This document shows, one piece after another, positions 54,409 to 64,000 of a stretch of 64,000 nt of DNA. The stretch comes from Sphingomonas phyllosphaerae (lineage in GTDB: Bacteria; Pseudomonadota; Alphaproteobacteria; Sphingomonadales; Sphingomonadaceae), in assembly GCF_029623345.1 (NCBI RefSeq), contig NZ_JAPYKH010000012.1:1-64000 (forward strand), in the 5' to 3' direction. A program made the position numbers and the translations under genes. The stretch's first letter is position 1. Each line of letters opens with the position of its first letter. The notes under the pieces were generated by a model. That model saw nothing but the letters and a program-made list of their open reading frames with translations, did no database searches and was not told the origin of the DNA.

Positions 54409-54668
54409 GTGAAAATCCTGCGAAACAGGCCCACCGCGCGCCGCGAGGACGCACGGGTGGCGGGGGAGAATGACGCCCCGCGTGACTTGGGAAGCCCTGA
54501 AACAACAACCGAAACGGAGCCTGAGCCCGCGAGGGCCCGATCACGCTGCATACGTCTCGATGCGGCGCAGATGGCGCAAGTGCAGCAAAAAGTCAAGGTC
54601 GCGGCGTTGAACCCCTGGCCCATGATGGTGTTTGGACGGGGTGACATTCTCCGAGCAGCCTCTCTGAC

Positions 54669-56780
54669 ATGACCGAACCGTCCGCTCCGACGCCGCGCCC
54701 GCGCGCGTCCGCCGACGCGCCCAGTATCGGGCGCTGGAACTGGGACATTCGCGCCGATCGGGTCACCTCCGACACGGGCTTCGCCGCGCTATATGGCGTA
54801 GACCCCGAGTTGGCGCGCGACGGCGCGCCGATCACCGACTTCTTCGGCGGCATCCATCCCGATGACCTGCCGCGCGTGCGCGAGGCGATCGATCACAGCA
54901 TCGTCAGCGGTGCGCCGTTCGATTCCGAGTACCGCCTCGTCGACGCGGAGGGGCGCACGCGCTGGGTCGCGGCGCAGGGGCGGGTCGACCGCGACGCCGA
55001 GGGTGCGGCCGTCAACTTCCCCGGCGTCAGTTTCGACATCGACCAGCGCAAGCGCGCCGAGTTGCGCCTTGCCGCGCTGGTCGAGCTGGGCGACCGGCTG
55101 CGCGAGCCCGGCGACGCCGGCGACCTCGCGCTCGCCGCCGCCAGGGTACTGGGGCGCGCGCTCGACGTCAGCCGCGCCGGCTATGGCATCGTCGATGCCG
55201 CGGCGGAGACGATCACCACCGAGCGCGCCTTCTGCGGGCCGGGCATCGACCCGCTGCCGGCGGTGCTGCACTTCCGCGACTATGGCTCGTACATCGAGGA
55301 TCTGAAGCGCGGCGTCACCGTCGCGATCGAGGACGTGCGGCTCGACCCGCGCACGCGCGACACCGCCGAGGGCCTGCGCCAGCTCGCCGCCATGTCCTTC
55401 ATCAACATGCCGGTGACCGAGCAGGGCGGCTTTGTCGCTTTGCTGTACCTCAACCACGCCCAGCCGCGTCGGTGGACCGACGAGGAACAGGGATTCGTCC
55501 GCGAGGTGGCCGAGCGGACGCGCGACGCGGTCGAGCGCCGCCGCGCCGAGCGCGAGCTGGCCGATCTCACCGCGCATCTCGAGCAGGAGGTGGAGGCGCG
55601 CACCACCGAACTGATGCGCGCCGAGGAGCAGCTGCGCCAGGCGCACAAGATGGAGGCGGTGGGCCAGCTCACCGGCGGCCTCGCGCACGATTTCAACAAT
55701 CTGCTGACCGGCATCTCGGGCGCGCTGGAGATGATCCAGGTGCGCGTGGCGCAGGGCCGCGTCGCCGAGCTCGATCGCTACGTCACCGCGGCGCAGGGCG
55801 CGACGCGCCGCGCCGCGGCGCTGACGCACCGGCTGCTCGCCTTCTCGCGCCGGCAGACGCTCGACCCGCGCCCGACCGACGTCAACCGGCTGGTCAGCGA
55901 CATGGAGGATCTGGTCCGCCGCACCGTCGGGCCGGCGATCACGCTGGAGGTGGTCGGGGCGGGCGGGCTGTGGGAGGCGCTCGTCGATCCCAACCAGCTC
56001 GAGAACGCGCTGCTCAACCTGTGCATCAATGCGCGCGACGCGATGCCCGAAGGCGGCCGTATCACGATCGAGACCGCCAACCGCTGGCTCGACGAGCGCG
56101 CCGCGCGCGAGCGCGACCTGCCGCCCGGCCAATATCTCTCGCTGTGCGTCAGCGACACCGGCACGGGCATGACGCCTGAGGTGCAGGCGCGCGCCTTTGA
56201 TCCTTTCTATACCACCAAGCCGCTCGGCGAGGGGACCGGGCTGGGCCTGTCGATGATCTACGGTTTCGCGCGTCAGTCGGGCGGGCAGGCGCGGATCTAC
56301 AGCGAGGTCGGGCAGGGGACGACATTGTGCATCTACCTGCCGCGCCATTATGGCGCGGCAGGCGGCGACGAGGAGGCGGCGCTGCCGCTCGACCAGGCGC
56401 CGGCGGCGCAGGGGACGTCGGTGGTGCTGGTCGTAGACGACGAGCCGACGATCCGGATGCTGGTGGTCGAGGTGCTCGCCGGGCTGGGCTATGCCACGCT
56501 GGAGGCGGGCGACGGTGCGGCGGCGCTACGACTGCTCGGCGCGGGGGCGCGGCCCGACCTGCTGGTGACCGACGTCGGCCTGCCAGGGCAGATGAACGGC
56601 CGCCAGGTCGCCGACGCCGCGCTGGCGCTGATCCCCGCGCTGAAGGTGCTGTTCATCACCGGCTTTGCCGAGAATGCGGTGATCGGCGGCGGCCAGCTCG
56701 CGCCTCATATGGGGCTGCTCACCAAGCCCTTCGCGATGGAGGCACTGGCGGGCAAGGTACGCGCGTTGCTGGCGGGCTGA
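54669..56780 (+). CDS. Soluble PAS-GAF hybrid sensor histidine kinase
   Basis: 703 residues with no membrane segment. PAS at about 18-125 (WNWDIRADRVTSDTGFAALY, then GVSFDIDQRKRAE), GAF at about 140-290, a coiled coil, HisKA (GQLTGGLAHDFNNLL), HATPase (LENALLNLCINARDAM, DTGTGM, GEGTGLGLS) and a C-terminal receiver (DLLVTDVGLPG, LTKPF). It is intact and shares the kinase core type of the hybrid at 23914. Orphan: no response regulator adjacent. It senses cytoplasmic signals. Confidence 0.93.
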   Translation: MTEPSAPTPRPRASADAPSIGRWNWDIRADRVTSDTGFAALYGVDPELARDGAPITDFFGGIHPDDLPRVREAIDHSIVSGAPFDSEYRLVDAEGRTRWVAAQGRVDRDAEGAAVNFPGVSFDIDQRKRAELRLAALVELGDRLREPGDAGDLALAAARVLGRALDVSRAGYGIVDAAAETITTERAFCGPGIDPLPAVLHFRDYGSYIEDLKRGVTVAIEDVRLDPRTRDTAEGLRQLAAMSFINMPVTEQGGFVALLYLNHAQPRRWTDEEQGFVREVAERTRDAVERRRAERELADLTAHLEQEVEARTTELMRAEEQLRQAHKMEAVGQLTGGLAHDFNNLLTGISGALEMIQVRVAQGRVAELDRYVTAAQGATRRAAALTHRLLAFSRRQTLDPRPTDVNRLVSDMEDLVRRTVGPAITLEVVGAGGLWEALVDPNQLENALLNLCINARDAMPEGGRITIETANRWLDERAARERDLPPGQYLSLCVSDTGTGMTPEVQARAFDPFYTTKPLGEGTGLGLSMIYGFARQSGGQARIYSEVGQGTTLCIYLPRHYGAAGGDEEAALPLDQAPAAQGTSVVLVVDDEPTIRMLVVEVLAGLGYATLEAGDGAAALRLLGAGARPDLLVTDVGLPGQMNGRQVADAALALIPALKVLFITGFAENAVIGGGQLAPHMGLLTKPFAMEALAGKVRALLAG

Positions 56781-56845
56781 GGGGCGGCGGCAGGGTGGCG
56801 CGCCGCGCGCTTCCGCGTTACGCCTGACGCGGAGAGGAGCAGCGC

Positions 56846-57847
56846 ATGAAACTCGCCAGCCTGAAAGAGGGGCGCGACGGTCGCCTCGTCGTGGTCTCGG
56901 ACGACCTCGCCTGGTACGCCGATGCGGCGCATCTCTGCCCCACGCTCCAGGCCGCGCTCGACGATTGGGAGCGCATCGCGCCCACGCTCGAGCTGCTCGC
57001 CACCGACCTGCGCAACGAGGCGATCCCGCGCGCGCGCTTCCACGAGCATGATGCCGCCGCGCCGTTGCCGCGCGCGTACCAATGGGCCGACGGCTCGGCC
57101 TATGTGAACCATGTCGCGCTGGTGCGGCAGGCGCGCGGCGCCGAGCTGCCCGAGAGCTATTGGCACGATCCCTTGCTCTACCAGGGCGGCTCGGACTCGT
57201 TCCTCGGCGCACGCGACCCGATCGCGCTCGCGGAGGAGGGTTGGGACGCCGACTTCGAGGCCGAGGTGGTGGTCGTGACCGGCGACGTGCCGCAGGGCAC
57301 GACGCGTGACGACGCGCTCGGGCTGATCCGGCTGGTCGGGCTGACCAACGACGTGTCGCTGCGCGGGCTGATCGCGGACGAGGTAGCGAAGGGATTCGGC
57401 TTCTTCCAGTCCAAGCCCGCCTCGTCCTTCTCGCCGGTGTTCGTCACGCCCGAGTCGCTCGGCGCGTGGTGGCGCGACGGCAAGCTGCACCGCCGCCTGG
57501 CGGTCGAGCGGAACGGCCAGCCGTTCGGCCGCGCCGATGCGGGCACGGATATGACCTTCGACTTCGGTGCGCTGATTGCGCACGCGGCGCGGACGCGCCG
57601 GCTCGGCGCAGGCACGATCATCGGCTCGGGCACCGTCTCCAATCGCGACCCCGATGGCGGCCCCGGCCGACCCATCGGCGAGGGCGGGCTGGGCTATTCC
57701 TGCATCGCGGAGCAGCGCGCGGTCGAGACGCTGCGCGGCGGAGAGGCGAGCACGCCCTTCCTGCGCCGCGGCGACACGGTGCGGATCTGGGCCGAGGACG
57801 ATCGCCACCACACGATCTTCGGCGCGATCGAGCAGGTGGTGGAGTGA
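56846..57847 (+). CDS. Fumarylacetoacetate hydrolase (FAH) family protein
   Basis: 333 residues. The FAH fold metal ligands are expected in DADFEAEVVVVTGDVP. Further blocks are GLTNDVSLRGLIADEVAKGF, FQSKPASSFSPVFVTPESLG and IIGSGTVSNRDPDGG. It begins MKLASLKEGRDGRLVVVS, an opening seen in bacterial FAH proteins of aromatic degradation. No homogentisate pathway genes are nearby, so the substrate (fumarylacetoacetate or another beta-diketo acid) is open. AGGAG lies 8 bases before ATG 56846. Confidence 0.88.
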   Translation: MKLASLKEGRDGRLVVVSDDLAWYADAAHLCPTLQAALDDWERIAPTLELLATDLRNEAIPRARFHEHDAAAPLPRAYQWADGSAYVNHVALVRQARGAELPESYWHDPLLYQGGSDSFLGARDPIALAEEGWDADFEAEVVVVTGDVPQGTTRDDALGLIRLVGLTNDVSLRGLIADEVAKGFGFFQSKPASSFSPVFVTPESLGAWWRDGKLHRRLAVERNGQPFGRADAGTDMTFDFGALIAHAARTRRLGAGTIIGSGTVSNRDPDGGPGRPIGEGGLGYSCIAEQRAVETLRGGEASTPFLRRGDTVRIWAEDDRHHTIFGAIEQVVE

Positions 57848-57916
57848 GCGGTCCGAACGTTGGCGCGTCGGCGGTGCGCGGTTCCCGCCGGAGCGCCGAC
57901 GTTCCCCCTGCCGGCG

Positions 57917-57948
57917 CCGTGCTCCTGCGAAGGCAGGAGGCCCGGGCC
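57917..57948. repeat. CTCCTGC/GCAGGAG hairpin repeat
   Basis: GTGCTCCTGCGAAGGCAGGA sits in the gap before the trehalase gene. It belongs to the same family as copies at 38.3, 61.4 and 62.4 kb. Confidence 0.6.
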
Positions 57949-58008
57949 GAACAGTGCCGCGCGCCGCGACGGGCGGATCGCCCGGACTCCCGCGTGCGCG
58001 GGATCACA

Positions 58009-59568
58009 ATGGGGGCCACGGTGCTGCTGCTCGCGCTGCTGCCCGCCGGTGCTGCGGCCCAGACGGTTGCCGCGATCTCCGAGCCCGCCGCTCCCACCGC
58101 GACCGCGCGCGCCTACCCCGCCTCGCCCGTCGAGCTGTTCGGCGCGTTGTTCGACCAGGTGCAGCGCCGCCGGCTCTTCCCTGACGGGAAGACCTTCGCC
58201 GACGCCACTCCCAAGCGCAGCCCCGCCGCGATCATGGCCGACTATGCCCGCGCCGGGGCGCTCGACGATGCCGGGCTGCGCGCCTTCGTGCTCGCCAATT
58301 TCGACGTGCCCGAGCCGGCCCGCACCGCGCCTCCCAGCACGGCGCGGCCGCCGCTCTCCGATCACATCCGCGCGCTTTGGCCGCAGCTCACCCGGCCGCC
58401 GCTGAGCCCGCCGCCGGGCTCCTCCGCGCTCGCGCTGCCGCGGCGCTACGTCGTGCCCGGCGGGCGTTTCCGCGAGATGTATTACTGGGACAGCTATTTC
58501 ACGATGCTGGGCCTGGAGGCGGACGGCCAGCGGCCACTCACCCGCGACATGATCGAGAACTTCGTCTCGCTGGTCGAGCGCTTCGGCCATGTTCCCAACG
58601 GCACGCGGACCTATTACGTCAGCCGCTCGCAGCCGCCGTTCCTCTATCTCATGATGGGTCTGGTGCGCGACGTCGATCGCGCCACCCAGGCGCGCTGGCT
58701 CGACGCCTTGCTCGCCGAGCATCGTTTCTGGGTCGAGCAGCGCTCCGCGACCATGCCCGACGGCGCGCGCCTCCAGCATTACGGTGACGGCAAGTCGACC
58801 CCGCGCGACGAGAGCTATCGCGAGGACGTCGAGACCGGAAAGGGCGACGCGCGAGTCTACAACGACCTGCGCGCCGGCGCGGAGAGCGGCTGGGACTATA
58901 GCTCGCGCTGGTTCGCCGACGGGCGGACGCTGGCGACGATCGACACGACGAAGATCATTCCCGCTGACCTTAACAGCCTGCTCTACGGCATGGAGCGCGC
59001 GATCGCCGCGCGCTGTCGGACGCTCGCGCGGCCCTGTGCGGCGACGTTCGAGCGCGCCGCGACGACCCGCCGCCAGGCGATCGAGCGCTGGCTGTGGAGC
59101 GAAGGCGACGGCCGCTACGGCGACTATGACCTTGCCGCTGCGCGACTGCGCGCTGGCGTCACCGCGGCGACCGCTTATCCGCTGTTCACCGAGGTGGCGT
59201 CGCGGTCGCGCGGCACGCGCGTCGCCTTGACGATCGAGCGAGACCTGCTCGCCGCCAACGGACTGCGCACCACCGCGGCGGCTACCGGGCAGCAGTGGGA
59301 CAAGCCCAACGGCTGGGCGCCGCTGCAATGGGTTGCTGTCGAGGGGCTGCGTCGCTACGGCGCCGAGCGCGTGGCGCGGCAGATCGGCACGCGCTTCCTC
59401 GCCACCGTGGAGCGCGAGTATCGCGCCTCGGGCAAGCTGCTCGAGAAATATGACGTCGAGGAGAGCCGCGCCGGCGGCGGCGGCGAATATCCGACTCAGG
59501 ACGGCTTCGGCTGGACCAATGGCGTCACGCGTGCGCTGCAGCAGCGCTACGGGCAGGTTACGCGATAG
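58009..59568 (+). CDS. treA: Periplasmic trehalase
   Basis: 519 residues from ATG 58009; the frame is open further upstream but that part is repeat and shadow sequence. Signal peptide to about 17 (LLPAGAAAQ). GH37 signature 1 PGGRFREMYYWDSYF at about 150 and signature 2 QWDKPNGWAPLQW at about 428, with the catalytic acid in GAESGWDYSSRW. It splits trehalose to two glucose units in the periplasm. The GGGGEYP loop before the C-terminus is the family glycine-rich region. No regulator adjacent. Confidence 0.95.
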   Translation: MGATVLLLALLPAGAAAQTVAAISEPAAPTATARAYPASPVELFGALFDQVQRRRLFPDGKTFADATPKRSPAAIMADYARAGALDDAGLRAFVLANFDVPEPARTAPPSTARPPLSDHIRALWPQLTRPPLSPPPGSSALALPRRYVVPGGRFREMYYWDSYFTMLGLEADGQRPLTRDMIENFVSLVERFGHVPNGTRTYYVSRSQPPFLYLMMGLVRDVDRATQARWLDALLAEHRFWVEQRSATMPDGARLQHYGDGKSTPRDESYREDVETGKGDARVYNDLRAGAESGWDYSSRWFADGRTLATIDTTKIIPADLNSLLYGMERAIAARCRTLARPCAATFERAATTRRQAIERWLWSEGDGRYGDYDLAAARLRAGVTAATAYPLFTEVASRSRGTRVALTIERDLLAANGLRTTAAATGQQWDKPNGWAPLQWVAVEGLRRYGAERVARQIGTRFLATVEREYRASGKLLEKYDVEESRAGGGGEYPTQDGFGWTNGVTRALQQRYGQVTR

Positions 59569-59577
59569 GCGTCGGCC

Positions 59578-59868
59578 TCAGCCCGCAGTCCCGCAGGGCC
59601 ATTCGACCAAGACCCGGCCGTTCGGGAAAGTGGTGATGCAGCCGCACTCGCTGCCGTCACAGATCAGCTCGACGGTCTGGAGCCGGCGCTCGCCATGCTT
59701 CACCGTCTTGGCCTCGAACTTGAGCGCGCCTTCGGGCAGTTCGCCGAGCCCGACGGCGCCGCGGAAGATCGTGGCCAATTCGTCGAGCCGCTCCTTGATC
59801 TCACTCGACAAACGCGTGACCCGCGCCGATTCGGCATCATCGAGTTCGTGTTGACGCTGTTCGGTCAT
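59578..59868 (-). CDS. Small cytoplasmic hypothetical protein with a C-terminal cysteine motif
   Basis: 96 residues from ATG 59868, preceded by a CTGGAGGCG ribosome site. The N-terminal half is helical and charged (SSEIKERLDELATIFRGAVG). The C-terminal half has beta strands and CDGSECGC followed by FPNGRVLVEWPCGTAG: four cysteines that could bind metal. Family not recognised. It is convergent with treA, 9 bases between stops. Confidence 0.75.
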   Translation of the reverse strand: MTEQRQHELDDAESARVTRLSSEIKERLDELATIFRGAVGLGELPEGALKFEAKTVKHGERRLQTVELICDGSECGCITTFPNGRVLVEWPCGTAG

Positions 59869-60004
59869 GATCGCCTCCAGTGTTGACGCTGGAACGAGCA
59901 TGACGCTGCGCTTTCAGATAAGGCGAGTCAATCAGCAAAATCCGTTGGATCGGCCGGTAAATCTTACACTATACTGCGCCGCCAAAGCTGAGCGCGGTAC
60001 TTTT

Positions 60005-60898
60005 CTACAAAGGTGTTGTGACAAAATTCGGTCGACCCGTCGCCGTCGCAATCGCGGCGAGCATGTCGGCGCGCAGCGCGACGCGCATGCGCCGGCGGCG
60101 CCGCGTGCGCGAACGGTGCTTGCCTGAAACCTCGCCCTCCTCGGCTTCCTCGCGGCGCGGGTCGACGAGGTAGAAGTCGGCGGCGGTGAGCTCGCCGTCG
60201 AGCTTGGCCCAGAGCTCGTCATAGTCGAGCGTGCTCGACCGCCCGTCGACGACATAGCCCGCTGCCACCTGGGTCCGGTTCGATGGCCCCGCCAGCAGCG
60301 CGGCGCCGAGCGCCTCCGCCAGCGTCGCCGCGGCAAGCAGCAGCAGCGTCGGCGCGGCGATCTCGCCATTGGCGCGCGCGGCGTAGCGCAGCTCTTCGCG
60401 CACCTGATAGCCGCCCTGCAACCCACCGACGAGCAGCACCGGCACATCCGCCGCGCCGATCAGCGCGCCGCTCACCAGCGCGAAGGTCAGCGTGAACAGC
60501 CGCTGCCCGTCGAGCAGGAAGGCGAGTTCCGCCTCGCCCTCCATCGGCGCCAGCCGCGCGGGGGTGAGCAACAGCGCGTGGTGGCGACCCTCCTCGTCGT
60601 GCCGCTCCCACAAAGTGAACGGCGCCCGCCACAGCGTGTCGCCGTGCGCGGCGGCGTGGCGCGCAACAAAGTCATGGTGGTGGATCAGCGCGGCGAGCCG
60701 CTGGCGGCGGCTGAGCGGGGCGGCGAGATAGGCGCCGACATATTTGAACGACCCATGTCGCGTGCCAGGACCCCGTGCCGCGGCGACGCCGGCGCGACGC
60801 GCACGCGCCATGGCGCGCCGCAGCCGCACCTGCTCGATCGGGTGACGCAGCAGGCCGAGCAGCTGCCGCGCGCGACGCGATGGCTTAAGTGCCAGCAT
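60005..60898 (-). CDS. DUF535 (VirK/YbjX) family protein
   Basis: 297 residues. SFKYVGAYLAAPLSRRQRLA near the N-terminus and LIHHHDF, ELAFLLDGQRLFTLTFALV, LLVGGLQGG and FYLVDPRREEAEEGEVSGKH are the landmarks of DUF535/VirK proteins, linked in enterobacteria to envelope stress and lipid A-modifying conditions. Cytoplasmic by sequence. The C-terminal quarter is very Arg-rich (RSRTRRRRRMR). Function here unknown. Confidence 0.85.
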   Translation of the reverse strand: MLALKPSRRARQLLGLLRHPIEQVRLRRAMARARRAGVAAARGPGTRHGSFKYVGAYLAAPLSRRQRLAALIHHHDFVARHAAAHGDTLWRAPFTLWERHDEEGRHHALLLTPARLAPMEGEAELAFLLDGQRLFTLTFALVSGALIGAADVPVLLVGGLQGGYQVREELRYAARANGEIAAPTLLLLAAATLAEALGAALLAGPSNRTQVAAGYVVDGRSSTLDYDELWAKLDGELTAADFYLVDPRREEAEEGEVSGKHRSRTRRRRRMRVALRADMLAAIATATGRPNFVTTPL

Positions 60899-61081
60899 GC
60901 GTGCCTCGACGATCGGAGCCCGTGCTCATCCGTTCTGTTGTCCTGCGTTCCGGCTGCGATTGCGTCCGCGGCGGCCACGGGCCGGGGTCGCGCCGCCGGG
61001 CGATGTTGCAAAGCACCGGAAAGTTCAAGCTAAATTGCTGTGGGTTGGAACGGTCGTCCGGAAGCGGCACGCACCGCCGTC

Positions 61082-61234
61082 TCAGCGCGGGACAAAGCCG
61101 CGGAGCAGCAGGCCGGTGAAGCGGGCGCCGCGGTTACGCTCGGCGGCGGAACGGCACAGCGCCGCCGCTGTGTCGTCGGAGAGCGGCGCGGTGGCACGGC
61201 TGATATAGACGATCTGGTGCAGGGAAGCGGTCAT
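61082..61234 (-). pseudogene. Truncated BLUF photoreceptor domain fragment
   Basis: A 50-codon frame from ATG 61234 reads SLHQIVYISRATAPLSDD, then AERNRGARFTGLLLRG, the first half of a BLUF flavin domain (Tyr of VYISRA, Asn region and TGLLL strand), then FVPR and a stop. The expected continuation (Gln-containing QVLEG strand and beyond) is not found in any frame downstream. The remnant cannot bind flavin normally and looks like decay. Confidence 0.65.
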
Positions 61235-61357
61235 TAGCGAGTCGTCCAGCGAGAGGGCAGCGCGCGTCGGCCGACGGCAAGATCGCGGCAAATGCTGACG
61301 ATGGATTGTAGATTGTTGCAGCGATGGCGTGACTTAGCGTGATGCCCTGATCCGAGC

Positions 61358-61451
61358 CGCCGTGCTCCTACGCAGGTAGGAGCCCAGCGTCGCGTGTGTC
61401 ATCCGCGTGCCCCTGGGCTCCGGCGTTCGTCGGAGCACGATCGCGCACTGA
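61358..61451. repeat. Intergenic repeat with paired hairpins, GTGCTCCT...GGAGCACGATCGCG family
   Basis: GCCGTGCTCCTACGCAGGTA at the left and GGCGTTCGTCGGAGCACGAT at the right. A near-identical element of the same length lies inside dnaE2 at 62373. Confidence 0.8.
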
Positions 61452-61462
61452 CGATTCAACCT

Positions 61463-64000
<2,538 letters not shown>

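Overview
The window is high-GC DNA from an alphaproteobacterium, very probably Sphingomonas or a close sphingomonad. The evidence is a complete PhyR-NepR-EcfG general stress response locus with a PhyP-like partner, a serine palmitoyltransferase/ACP/ketoreductase (ceramide) operon, large TonB-dependent receptors, and short palindromic repeats in most intergenic gaps. Genes are tightly packed on both strands, 4-base start/stop overlaps are common, and long antisense reading frames are a by-product of GC-rich codon use. I saw no rRNA or tRNA genes, CRISPR array, prophage or intact insertion sequence.

Layout. 1-5.4 kb: edge of a MipA/OmpV barrel, nagZ, bcp and glnE, with a small NepR-like ORF head-to-head with glnE. 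5.8-10.4 kb: general stress response block (ecfG, a 45-residue membrane protein, phyR, nepR, a degenerate HisKA_2 kinase resembling PhyP). It is followed by a perfect EcfG-type promoter, a candidate two-hairpin C-rich-loop small RNA and an entericidin-like lipoprotein. 10.6-13.4 kb: scpA-scpB-tatA-tatB-tatC operon. 14-18.6 kb: M23 peptidase, A-type Fe-S carrier, exonuclease III, outer-membrane barrel, a DUF2384 gene pair and a small secreted protein. 18.7-29.5 kb: sphingolipid and envelope region (candidate ceramide synthase, fatty acid desaturase, lptG/lptF, CHASE3 hybrid kinase, spt, acp, cerR, proB). 29.5-41.3 kb: a frameshifted Uma2 gene, obgE, an unrecognised two-gene unit, small envelope proteins, rpmB, tadA, an ABC-F ATPase and a LytS/LytTR two-component operon ending in trhO. 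41.4-52.1 kb: two TonB-dependent receptors flanking a NatAB-type exporter, a lipoprotein/EI24 pair and a PfkB kinase. 52.3-64 kb: ruvA, an RhlE helicase, a PAS-GAF hybrid kinase, an FAH-family enzyme, periplasmic trehalase, DUF535, a truncated BLUF gene and the 3' part of dnaE2, which carries repeat elements inside its reading frame.

How parts work together. In the stress block, a phosphorylated PhyR should sequester NepR and free EcfG; the PhyP-like protein probably tunes PhyR. The perfect EcfG promoter would place the candidate sRNA directly in that regulon. Spt, its ACP, CerR and the GNAT-type acyltransferase cover the known bacterial steps to ceramide. LptF/LptG lie between them, which matters because sphingomonads are known to carry glycosphingolipid in place of LPS. 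The most novel signals are the candidate stress sRNA, the second NepR-like ORF, and palindromic repeats that invaded dnaE2 without breaking its frame.
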